Below, piece after piece: positions 55,138 to 64,000 of a stretch of 64,000 nt of DNA. The notes beneath the pieces were generated by a model. That model was given only the letters and a program-made list of their open reading frames with translations, searched no databases and had not been told where the DNA came from. This stretch comes from Phytophthora colocasiae (lineage: Eukaryota; Oomycota; Peronosporomycetes; Peronosporales; Peronosporaceae): contig JAGKQI010000088.1 in the NCBI GenBank assembly GCA_018806915.1, forward strand, positions 124,001 through 188,000, read 5' to 3'. Each line of letters begins with the position of its first letter. Within the stretch, counting starts at the first letter, position 1. Position numbers and translations under genes: made by a program.

Positions 55138-56020
55138 TCACTGGGGTGTACGCTTCGTGTACCAGTACGCATAACGCCGTTTTGAAGACCAAGACACGGA
55201 AATGCCAATAGGTTGACAAAGCTTCCAGGTGGAGCAAAAGTTTCGTTTACACCCAGTTCGATGGCGAGCACAGACTCTCTCAGTGACAATAACATGCTCC
55301 AATCGTCTTGATGATGTGAACAGTTCTTCTAGTGCCACATTGCTGGTAGGTTCGAAAACAAGATTATTCGCGTACACAACGGTAGCACGCTTTGCCACAG
55401 TGTTGACTGTCTTGTCCATATATCTTATGTCGCCGTGATAGACAGTAACGATCTTTCAGTCTTGGATGCTGTAAAGCGCTACTAGAAAACAACGACCCAG
55501 ACATATGAGCCAATTGTTGCTGAAGTTCAATACCGATGCACATCCCGACCCGCGTTTGGAGTGCCACTTGAGCCACGATGTTTCCAACTCCTGAGCCAAC
55601 ATCAAGAAAAACATCCTTCGCTTGAAGGTCCGGGAGAACGTCAAGGATGTCGGAAACACCGGGTGGAGTCACTTCGCCAGTGTGGTGATCTGGAAAAGGA
55701 ATCGTTTGCCGCGGGACAGTCGCAAAAAGCGTCGAAATGACAAGGTGAATGTCCATGGGCGCATCAGCATTGGCTTTTCGGGTTCCTGGAGCTTTCTTTC
55801 CTCTGTCTTGGACACCTGTGAAGCGCCTCGGAAAACCATTTAAGTCGATGCCGTACGTTTTCTTTAGTGTCTTCAGCCGGATTTGGAGTTGGTGTTGGCT
55901 TTTACCACAAAATGGCATTCCCAACCACACTTTTCGCCAGCATATTTTTTTTCCTGCGTCCACTTGAGTCTTCGCTAGTCGATACAGTTGCAGGTCTTCT
56001 TTATCAGAGAAATCGGCCAT
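55138..56020 (-). pseudogene. Myb/SANT-DOT1-like methyltransferase, one frameshift
   Basis: From the ATG at 56020: a Myb/SANT-like N-terminus (FSDKEDLQLYRLAKT with spaced Trp/aromatic residues, to about residue 60), then a SAM-binding DOT1-type core, VFLDVGSGVGNIVAQVAL and CIGIELQQQLA. One extra base after RLKD (about 55448) shifts the frame. In the next frame VTVYHGDIRYMDK and VVYANNLVFEP continue the DOT1 fold (the NN-x-x-F motif), ending at 55138. DOT1 enzymes methylate histone H3 Lys79 in nucleosomes. Oomycete genomes hold many DOT1-like copies near repeats. The gene begins 31 bp inside the right inverted-repeat arm, so that arm supplies its promoter. Confidence 0.65.
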
Positions 56021-56051
56021 CGTACACCGCGTCTTCGACTGAAAAGTGAAA

Positions 56052-57002
56052 CTGGCATACACAAAGAAAGATATTTGGTCCCAAGATCGTTGGAAGGGTT
56101 AACCTTAGAAGCACTGTCGACACTAAGGGTCACTCGAAGACACCCAATCAGAGTGTCAGGATCTCGGGACGCATTTTTATTGGCTGTCAAACAAAAGCGA
56201 AGACATCGGAGAAAAGCTTGGACTGAAAGATTTTAGCGCGCAAACGTGAATCCAAACTTTTCGCCAATGTCTTCGCTTTGCGTCTGGCAGCCAATCAGGT
56301 TGTGTTCCGGTATTTTGGCATTTTGATTGGCTGAAAACTTCAAACACACTGCACTGTCCCAGCATGCGCCAAAATCCAAACGCAGCTCATTTCCCATTTT
56401 TCCCGGACCCAGACAATCCTCACACGAGAGTGGCTACATCGTTACTTGCCTAGCTTCTCTCCGAAATCCATGATACTACTCGCTGTCGGAGACGCTACTC
56501 GCCACACTACACAGTATTGCTCTGCCCCGTGTGCTGATCTATGATACTGCTCGCTGTCGGAGACGCTACTCGCCACACCACTATCCGTCATCGTGCTGAT
56601 TACCCAGTAGCGAAGTTGGATGAGCTTCATCGTTGCTCTCCCATGGCGCCACCACCGTGGTCGCACTGCCACCATGCTCCTTCGAGGATTCGATGAATAT
56701 TGGCGAGCGCACGCTTCATTGGCACCGTCCAGCGATTCATGACGTCCACATTATCAGTGGAATGTCCGTTCAAGAAGTTCAGTATTTATTGGTGGCGGCG
56801 TTTACTATTGGCTGGCTCGAGGATCCGAGCTCTGGTGAACACGCGAAAATTCACAGCAAGGTCGCGATTTGGGGCGAAGCCATCTCTCCACTGCTTGCTT
56901 GATGATACTCAGCGAGATGGATGGGTGCGCTTAGTTGTTTGATCCTGGGGAACTGCACCAGCGTGTCAAACATGGCGTTCGGTACACACAGCTCGTTAGC
57001 AG
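56052..57002 (-). repeat. 951-bp inverted repeat, right arm
   Basis: Reverse-orientation copy of 52051-53001. The space between the arms is 3050 bp and holds the PLD gene, the coiled-coil remnant and the DOT1-like gene. Confidence 0.9.
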
Positions 57003-57487
57003 AGAAATTCAATTCTGCCTACTGTTCTGGCTATTGGGCCACATCACCATCAGACCGTTATCACTCAACACCTTTGCCGGATATAAAGAGGCCTAATGGG
57101 TCTGTTGAAGGTGACGTCAAGGTTGGCCAAGTCATATCTTGTTACCATGCTTGCCTCTTGCGTTGGAGTCGTCTACATACTACGGTGGGACATCACGAGT
57201 TCTATTCCTCTGCCGTTCATGTAGTACAAGTACAAATAATAAACAATATTCATACGATTGCTTTGTTTGCTCTTGTATATCCTCCTGAAAATACTGATTT
57301 CAAGAGTCTCAAGCTTTTGAAAACAACAATTCATGAAATACTCATTTCATTTTCTACAGTTATCCTTCATACAATTTTTTTTCAATATATTTGATCCTTT
57401 CTGGGCTAAGATGATCCTCGTAAAGCAATCCATGGCAGCAGTATCAAAGAACAGGTGATTCATTCGGTAGTAATTACTGGAAGATCT
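57003..57487. other. intergenic
   Basis: No gene is seen. AT-rich 3' flank of the piggyBac remnant. Confidence 0.4.
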
Positions 57488-60400
57488 TTACGTCGTTTTT
57501 TTTGTAGACTTCGCTTCTTTGAGGAACGGTGCTTGGGCTTTATAAATCGATGAGCTGCGCATCAATCGCCCATCAATATTAAAGACTTGTTTCGGGAAGT
57601 AATATCCATGGAATTTCTGCCAGCACGACCACGACGCTACTTGACACAGAGATATGGTTTTGTTGTGTCTACAGGATATGTCCCGTTTGCACAACGCAAC
57701 TTTGTGCTTTTCGCAATAATCGGTTTTTGGGTTGGTGTCACTGCATTCAAAACCGACAAATGGTACATTCCCGCATGGCTCGGCTGCGATCTTTAGTACT
57801 ATCCAGGACTCTCTGGCAGTGCAAGTTTCTTCAACCAGGTTTGGAATAGCCATTGCGGGTGTCTCGGTTAGAATAGAGGATGTTCCGTCGTGGTTATTCG
57901 CAAACAACAGTCCATCCATGTCATCTAAGGACGTCTTCCAGGTCCCGTTAAACATCTCGCGAACCAGGTTCGCCACAAAGGCACGGTGTTCGTCACGACA
58001 GCCAGGTATAGGGTTGTCATCAGCTTCTTCATCGTCCACAGGATGGATTCTCCCCAACGCCATTTGATGACATATGTAGGCGTTGCACCGCGCAATATCT
58101 ATCATCGCCATTGCGAGCTTTTTGTGCCACTTTTTAAACGTGTGACCGTTTGCAACGGAAAACCGGCCCCGCATTTGGTCATGACGATCCACACCCTGCA
58201 TCGCCGAGTTGTACTCTTTGATGCATGTTGGAGCTGTAAAGGCCTCTCGATCTTGTCGAATGCGGCGGTACACTGTCGTCGTTCCAGAGTCATCAGCATT
58301 TGAAAAACATTAACGATAGATCCATCGACCCAGCTTGCCGCGACTATATGCTTCTCCAAACACACTCCTTGCTTCATGGTTCCCCTTTTTTCATCCTCTG
58401 GCAGAATCATAGTAAACTTTAGGAAGTGTTTACTTGAAGCGCGCACGGTGCCTCGGCCGTAAAGACCAATCGTTCGTAGACTCTCGAGAAGTAAACACGA
58501 GGTATAAAAGTTATCGGTATTTACCACCCTTCTTGATCCTTTCAGCGAGTTGGTGACTTCAAGAACGTGAGTCCTAATGTCTGAAGACTTAGCCGTCAGT
58601 GCTGCTAGGTCATCGATCTCGCCATCGGAAACAACGTTGCTTAGACGAGCGCGTAGTTCGCTAGCGCAGTGGAGTTTAAAGTTCAGAACTATCCACGACG
58701 TAGAACAACAGCAAGCGTATAGTTTGAAGTGGTACTTCCCGGTCGGTTTGCTTGGGTTAAAGACGATCATGTGCCTCGCGTATTTCGATCTGCACGCAAT
58801 ACTCGCTTCATCAACAGCAACATTTCTGCCTGGAATAACGTGGCGACTACACCGATTCTTCAGCATTGCGATTAGAGGGCGGATTTTGGCGGCGGGGTCT
58901 CGTTTTAATTCGGCTGCTGTTATATCTCCACGAAACGCCAAATTGCTGCGAATATGCAGGTATCTCTTCCATGTCATCACCGTTCCCAGACTCGTCGACG
59001 AACTTCCAGGAAATATATTGTCATCTGGACAGAGAGATCCGAAATTACTGGTTCGCTAGCAAACCAGTAATTTCGGATCTCTCCCTTGTCTACAAGCGTC
59101 ATATACCACTGAATACCAAGGAATTTCATCACCTCTTCGAGTGTTATAGGCGCCGCTGGTGGGTTGGCGCTTTTTGAAGCATAGTCATTTGAAAAAATGA
59201 CAACTTGCTTCCACAGTGATAAAGGTAAAAGCAAAAAGCTTGAGCTTGCGGTTTGACCGAAAAGTGTTTTGCTCGCGTCGCAGAGCTTGGTCGTTGTAGA
59301 TCCATCGGCGTGTGAAAATAGACCCGGTGCCTTACCAAGTGTAGCTGTCTGCGAAAATGTCATCCCTGAAATCGCCTCTACCTCTGCAGGACACAGATCG
59401 ATATGCAGCCTCGTTCTTGCTCCGGAAACACAGACCATTCGCGGTAGTCACCTTCCTCCACCTCATCGAATGCATCTGTCAACGTTGGAATATTTGTATA
59501 CGTCGGGACCATAGTGCAAAGCGCACTCCAAGATTCACCAAACTCGAAATTCTTCTTCTTGATATCCATAGTTTTTTATCCCAATGATAAACATCACTTT
59601 CTTCGATGTTGTGAACATGAACTTTGCCTTGAAAAACGGTGCTTGTCCATCGGATCTGAAACAAAGCCGTTGGTAGGGCGACACCCCCTACATTTGACTT
59701 GTTGAGCACCGAGTACTTAGCAACAATCCCAATCAGAAAACTTGCGCCAACATCTCGATAATGCTGAGGATTCATCCAGCTCTCCTCCGCAGGTGTGAAA
59801 GCCACGTTTGCGCCAACAAACTTTGCGCTGCTACTTGTGTCCGATACAACAATTCCTTTCTGATATGTTACTGCAGTTGTTTCTTTCTTTTGGGGGGCCT
59901 TTCCTCCGCGTTTTGGCTTCAATGATCTTGCCCGTGGTTTTGTTCCGCTGGAGCGAGATGTTGTATTTAGCGTTGAATTTTGTTTTGCTGCCGTCACGTT
60001 TGAGAGTGTTTTCCTGGTGGTTTGGGAACTGGCTAGCAGTTTTCGGCTTCGCGTGAGGTGTGGCGGGCTTGGATGCGAGCGTCCTTGGGGACGTTTCGAT
60101 ACTTAGCGTTGAAGCAGAAGGTATACTTAAAGCAGCAATGCGAGGCGAATATTCATCCGCTTGCGCTGACTTCATTTCGTAGCATTTCTTGCTGCAATAG
60201 GAAGCATCTCCAAAATCTAGCATTGGCTGTCCATCTGAGTCCAGCAATCCGAGAGTCTTGCAAATGTCATGGGAACAAAAGTGATGTAAAAATGATCCAC
60301 AAGCCGTACATGATCGTTGGTTTGAACAGGCGGATGCGCACACCGCGCATAGAGAGCTGAGAATGGCGCTCTCAGTATTCTGTTGTGGATCAGCATTTGC

Positions 60401-60860
60401 GTCGGGAACTGATGCTGGGTGGTTTTCACCCATCCTCGATCCTCTGTCACTTTGAATAACAATGTCTCGATGACTGACAGCTTTTGGAGGACAAACCGTA
60501 CGCTCATCTTCCACACGCGTTGTTTGAGAAGACATCGGAGCACTACGCTCTCTTCGGTAACCAGCCGGAGGGGTGACGCAAGCAAGGCCTAAACTTCCAC
60601 CATCAATACCTTGAACGTCTACAACTCGCTCAGAGGCTGTTCTCACAATATCCAATCCGTCATCTCCATAGAAATCGTTAAAATGCTCCACAACAGCGTT
60701 TTTCACCCTAACAAATAGTCTTCTCCCTGTTTCCCATTTGGATTGCCTCCTGGATGGACGTAGCGATAGTGTATATCCAAACTGCGCCTAGAGGGTGGTT
60801 TAGATGTCCAACCAGCACGCCGTAACGTTTTCCAGGCTTCCTTGAAACTCACAGACGTAG
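57488..60860 (-). pseudogene. piggyBac-type transposase, several frameshifts
   Basis: About 3.4 kb of transposase spread over at least five frames. The N-terminal oomycete-type domain reads SFKEAWKTLRRAGWTSKPPS and YRYVHPGGNPNGKQGEDYLL (about 60855-60715). A Cys-rich block follows (CAVCASACSNQRSCTACGSF..., about 60340-60170). The catalytic core has GRNVAVDEASIACRS (first Asp), VVNTDNFYTSCLLLES (second Asp) and NSAMQGVDRHDQMRG (third Asp), the DDD triad of piggyBac. The frame breaks near 59040 coincide with a hairpin (listed separately), and another break lies near 58260. Terminal TTAA sites and TIRs were not identified. Inactive as written. Confidence 0.85.
59032..59083. repeat. perfect 22-bp-arm hairpin inside piggyBac
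   Basis: The arm at 59032-59053 and its exact reverse complement at 59062-59083 are separated by eight bases, CGCTAGCA. The arm codes for EIRNYWFAS-type residues, and the second arm is an inverted copy of that coding stretch rather than a conserved part of the gene. Confidence 0.9.
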
Positions 60861-61670
60861 ATGTTGCTATATGTGATCACATTAGTCAGCTATTACGGCG
60901 GTCAGATTCAGGAATGAATCCGTTACCGCTGGGCAAGCGCTACTGCACTGTTGTCTTGATGATTAAGCTGTTCTACGCGGGCGCTTGATGACTCTTTTCC
61001 GTCATTTTGCTGTATCCTGGAACTCCTTCGATCCTGATCGCCGTCAGCTCCGCTCTGCGACTCTCGAAGTGAACCCACTGACTATTACACTAGATAGGTT
61101 GTGGACCAAATATGGTATTTTTGTATGTGTCATTATTGTTGCGTAGTGCACCGTTTTGTGGACCAAATATCGTATTTTTGTATGTCCATCTTACCAAAGC
61201 CGGTGGGTAGGCGTGTTGTATGGCATTCAAACCGTCGGTTATTGATCATGGCATGTTATTTGTCGGCAAATCGCCACGCGCTTGCTGGCTCTGGAGGTTG
61301 CCAGCGTAGTGTCAAAGCAACTTCGTGGAATCAGGACGGTAAACACACGAGGGCTTGGTCGCTCGTATTTCGTTTCGTTTGAGATGCAGGGAATAATTTA
61401 GAAAGAGCCAGGGTGAGAAACCAACAAACGAGTAGGTTGCGATAAAGTAGTTGCAATATTCAAAAGGATATATCCCTCTAGCTCCAATCTTTTGGATGAA
61501 CTGGTCACTGAAACATTCCAGCATCGCTACAACCGCATTTGTGGCAGATGCACAGTAGTAGGGAGATAAGGTGTATCAGAGTTGGAGAGAGCTTACTAGA
61601 GAGCTCGATAAACACCATTGACTGTTCATCGGACGTTCATCATCCTACAACACAGTGATCGCACTTTCCC
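60861..61670. other. intergenic with a direct repeat
   Basis: No gene seen. A 28-bp sequence starting GTGGACCAAATAT occurs at 61101 and, with one difference, at 61158 (57-bp period). The same GGACCAAATATC start is found at the inner end of the 951-bp arms and near 51.6 kb. Confidence 0.5.
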
Positions 61671-62004
61671 TCATTGAATAGACTTGAGGTCCCAATATTC
61701 GTACCCAAGCTCCACCGACTGCTCGTAAAGCTCGTCTTCGACACCTCCACCGCCTAATACCACACTAATCCAATAGCCGCTGGGTTTCAACCGTTTGAAC
61801 GCAGCAATGTACTCGATCACATTTGGCGCTACGTCAATAAGCAGGTCACGACACTGCCCCAACATTCTGTAAGATCAAACGATTAAGTGTGAGTATACAA
61901 GAAACGTAAGCAGCCTCAAGGACAGGAACACACCTTTATCATTACCGCAGGCCATCAGGAACTCTCCAGCACACGATGCAGCTCCTTGATCCTAGGTGTG
62001 ACAT
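61671..62004 (-). CDS. small spliced gene or fragment, 84 aa
   Basis: A two-exon model closes in frame: ATG at 62004, exon 1 to 61946, a 79-nt GT-AG intron (61945-61867), exon 2 to the stop at 61671. The product reads SCIVCWRVPDGLRMLGQCRD, LLIDVAPNVIEYIAAFKRLK and GGGGVEDELYEQSVELGYEY. The last part faintly recalls the C-terminal region of adaptin-binding AAGAB/Irc6 proteins, but I cannot place it with confidence. It may be the 3' part of a longer gene, since the protein is very short. Confidence 0.4.
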
Positions 62005-62296
62005 ATCACGCTCCTTCTTGCCCTGCAGCACCACAACAGCAATTTATCATTAAGTGCATACACCAAGACTCTGAGTCGCGTACGAACTGAGTGGAGATTG
62101 CTCTTGAGCTTGGAGAAGTGGCGCAGAGAACTCAGCAACAGTGTAACTTCGAAGCTACACGATCGGTCTATTATCCAATTGTGCATGAACCATACGCTAG
62201 AAGACCTTATTGTGGTGGGGCAGGATTGACAAAGTGGTGCAAGTTGCGGATGGTGGAGGACTGCGGTAGGGGGCGCTGCATGTCGATGGGCATGGA

Positions 62297-62556
62297 CTAC
62301 AGGTGCTTCTTGCGGCGGTAGATCTCGCGCATCATGTAGAGCTCATATTCCCAGAAGGAGAACAACGTCTCCTGACCAATTGCCTACCACTGTGTCCATC
62401 TGAGGCGTCGCCAGGTTCCTCCACGTCTTCCACGGTACTGCTATTAGTGGGAATGTTGTCGTTGCTAGCGCCAATGTTGCGGTTGAGCGTGGCTTCTTCG
62501 TTATTTTGTCGAATCATAACGCAGCATTCAAAAGCATACATGAAGTAGGTTTCAAC
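62297..62556 (-). pseudogene. terminal exon of an unrecognised gene
   Basis: A splice acceptor (GGTTTTCAG) precedes VETYFMYAFECCVMIRQNNE, a Ser/Asn/Glu-rich linker and, after a one-base frame change near 62382, QETLFSFWEYELYMMREIYR, RRKKHL and a stop at 62297. The composition is clearly protein-like. The upstream exon is not identified because a mariner element is inserted 14 nt before the acceptor, in what would be the intron. Function unknown. Confidence 0.35.
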
Positions 62557-62574
62557 CTGAAAACCAATTAAATA

Positions 62575-63662
62575 CTTCCTCTGATTGGGAAAGATCTCAA
62601 CAAATGAAAAGAACTGTTCTGTAATTTTGTCAAATCAGCTGCTATCGATTCTCTGATTGGACTAGAAAGAAGCTGACGATCTCAGCTTTTCACGCATACT
62701 ACAATATCTACACAACTCGTCCTCGTTCCTCCACCATTGACTTCTAAAGACAACCGGTCACACCTCTCATTTTCGTAAAACCTGCCAGGAGGATACCAGC
62801 GGCCTGGTGCCCGATACGGCACCATGGCGCCTAACCTGACCGACCTAGAGCGCCGGGAAATCATCGACGAGATGCTAGAGCGTAGTATCAACGGCGTACT
62901 ACCCCGAGGATTGTGCCCAGAGCTGGCGAGGAGTTGGGGCGTGATAGGGCTACAATGACCAACCTCTGGCGGTCATTCCAAACGGCTAGAGCTGAATCAG
63001 GCGCCACGATGCCTGGCAAAGTAATACCAAGGCAAAAGCGGTAGAAAACGACGTGATCGCTCGGAATTGTGTGTCAAGGTTCGGGCTGTTCCTATTACAG
63101 AGCGTCTGGTTGTCCGCCGTGCTGCTGCGAATGCTGGGATCTCGACCTACATGGTGGTAGCTCTGCAAAAGGAAGAGGTCCTGTTACGGCGTACAAGCCG
63201 CATCAAACCAGCGCTGACAGACGAGAATAAGTGAGTTCGTTCTGTCCAATGTGGACGAGACAACGATGAAGTTTGACCCAATGCTAGACGTCATACATGT
63301 TGGGATGAGAAATGGTTCAATGCAGACAAAGACAAGAGGAGCTACCTAGTGTTCAAAGATGAGAAAACTTCACCTCGATTCTTTAACAGCAAGCGATTCA
63401 TCCCTGAAGACAATGTTCCTGGCCGCATTTGCTAGACTGAGGTTGGTGAAGACTGTCAAAAATTATATTTTAGATGTTGTAATAACCTTTGTTTATGTTT
63501 ACTCGTAGATTTGATCCACACCGTAGTGCGTTGTTCTTTAGTCCGTCTTCGCCCTAATACCGGTTTAATACGATCAATCTTAATGCAATCACTTTCTGGA
63601 GGGGTTTCTATCCTATTGACCCGTCATATTGACTTGTTGAGATCTTTCCTAATCAGAGGAAG
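62575..63662 (+). mobile_element. mariner-type element, 1088 bp
   Basis: Bounded by 29-bp inverted repeats starting CTTCCTCTGATT (62575-62603) with their complement at 63634-63662 (one mismatch). It is flanked on both sides by TA (62573-62574 and 63663-63664), the target duplication of Tc1/mariner elements. It encloses a damaged transposase gene. Confidence 0.8.
62824..63436 (+). pseudogene. mariner transposase remnant
   Basis: Starts MAPNLTDLERREIIDEMLER and stops at a TGA at 62956. Later pieces in other frames read KVRAVPITERLVVRRAAANA, then DEKWFNADKDKRSYLVFKDE, the first catalytic Asp region of mariner transposases. The second half of the catalytic domain is missing, so the element is internally deleted as well as frameshifted. 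Confidence 0.75.
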
Positions 63663-63793
63663 TATTGTGGTTCGTTTCAAAATTCCCATGGGCGGTTCAG
63701 AATCGACCCTGGGCGAATCGACCCCAATCGACCACCTCAGATATTGACTTCGGATCTTATGATATTTAAAGTTTTTCTTGACGAGCATTTGCG

Positions 63794-64000
63794 ATGGTAG
63801 AAGGAGTTGGTGGCGCGACAAGCGCTGATAGAGCGGGTTTATCGCCTCTACGAGGACGTTCACAGCGCAATCCACGTCGAGTGCAGCCGTATTACGCACG
63901 GCCATCTCTGCAAAGAAGGTCGCTGAATGTATCGTCGAGCCAGGAGGACATCCGACCGGCACAGACTCCGAGCCAAGTGGACATCCAGCTAGCCCAAGAT
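63794..64000 (+). CDS. open frame running off the window
   Basis: ATG at 63794 followed by 69 codons without a stop to the window end. The product is Arg/Ser/Pro/Gln-rich (LRGRSQRNPRRVQPYYARPS), like the start of a Gag-type or disordered nuclear protein. The frame cannot be identified from this part. A competing minus-strand frame covers the same bases. Confidence 0.35.
   Translation, partial: MVEGVGGATSADRAGLSPLRGRSQRNPRRVQPYYARPSLQRRSLNVSSSQEDIRPAQTPSQVDIQLAQD

Noticed and set aside
62557..62618. Apparent upstream extension of the exon at 62297-62556 (FFSFVEIFPNQRKYLIGF)
   Set aside because: Those codons fall in the 29-bp terminal repeat of the mariner element, which recurs in inverted form at 63634-63662; the reading is a coincidence.

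Overview
The window reads as nuclear DNA of an oomycete, most likely Phytophthora or a close relative. The evidence is a Crinkler (CRN) effector gene with LFLAK and HVLV-type motifs, oomycete-type initiator elements (CATTYYNCA core) 20-60 nt upstream of several ATGs, introns of about 50-80 nt, a START-FYVE protein, and a mix of MULE, piggyBac, Tc1/mariner and DOT1-like repeats. There is no sign of bacterial organisation.

Layout. 1-5.4 kb is gene-poor and holds a frameshifted Tc1/mariner-type transposase. 5.4-17.9 kb is an ordinary host block, all on the minus strand: a 1459-residue START-FYVE-like protein, an ABCC/MRP-type full transporter whose frame is broken by one extra base, and two tandem MSP-domain paralogues that share an intron position. 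17.9-50.3 kb is an unusual block of nested inverted duplications. Its modules are a non-autonomous MULE (four copies, all with the same 10-bp target duplication, plus two unoccupied sites), a pair of ORFs resembling a restriction-endonuclease-fold protein and a JmjC-like cupin dioxygenase, an intact 614-residue MULE transposase, a chimera of an INTS7-like gene with a GH5 cellulase tail, and two CRN genes. Their order defines a 19-kb palindrome (arms 30506-39520 and 40550-49555) and a second palindrome (18341-22168 and 25619-29487). A long INTS7-like frame ends the block at 50.3 kb.

50.3-57.0 kb has little until a pair of 951-bp inverted repeats (52051-53001, 56052-57002). These enclose a six-exon PLD6/Zucchini-type phospholipase D, a coiled-coil ORF and a Myb-DOT1-like methyltransferase. 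57.5-60.9 kb is a decayed piggyBac transposase containing a 22-bp-arm hairpin. 61-64 kb holds small gene fragments, a 1.09-kb mariner with 29-bp TIRs and TA target duplication, and an ORF running off the window.

The host genes do not form a pathway. The block from 18 to 57 kb is best read as a fast-evolving, repeat-driven compartment carrying effector, chromatin-modifier and transposase genes. All functional names come from motif recognition by eye; no database search was possible.
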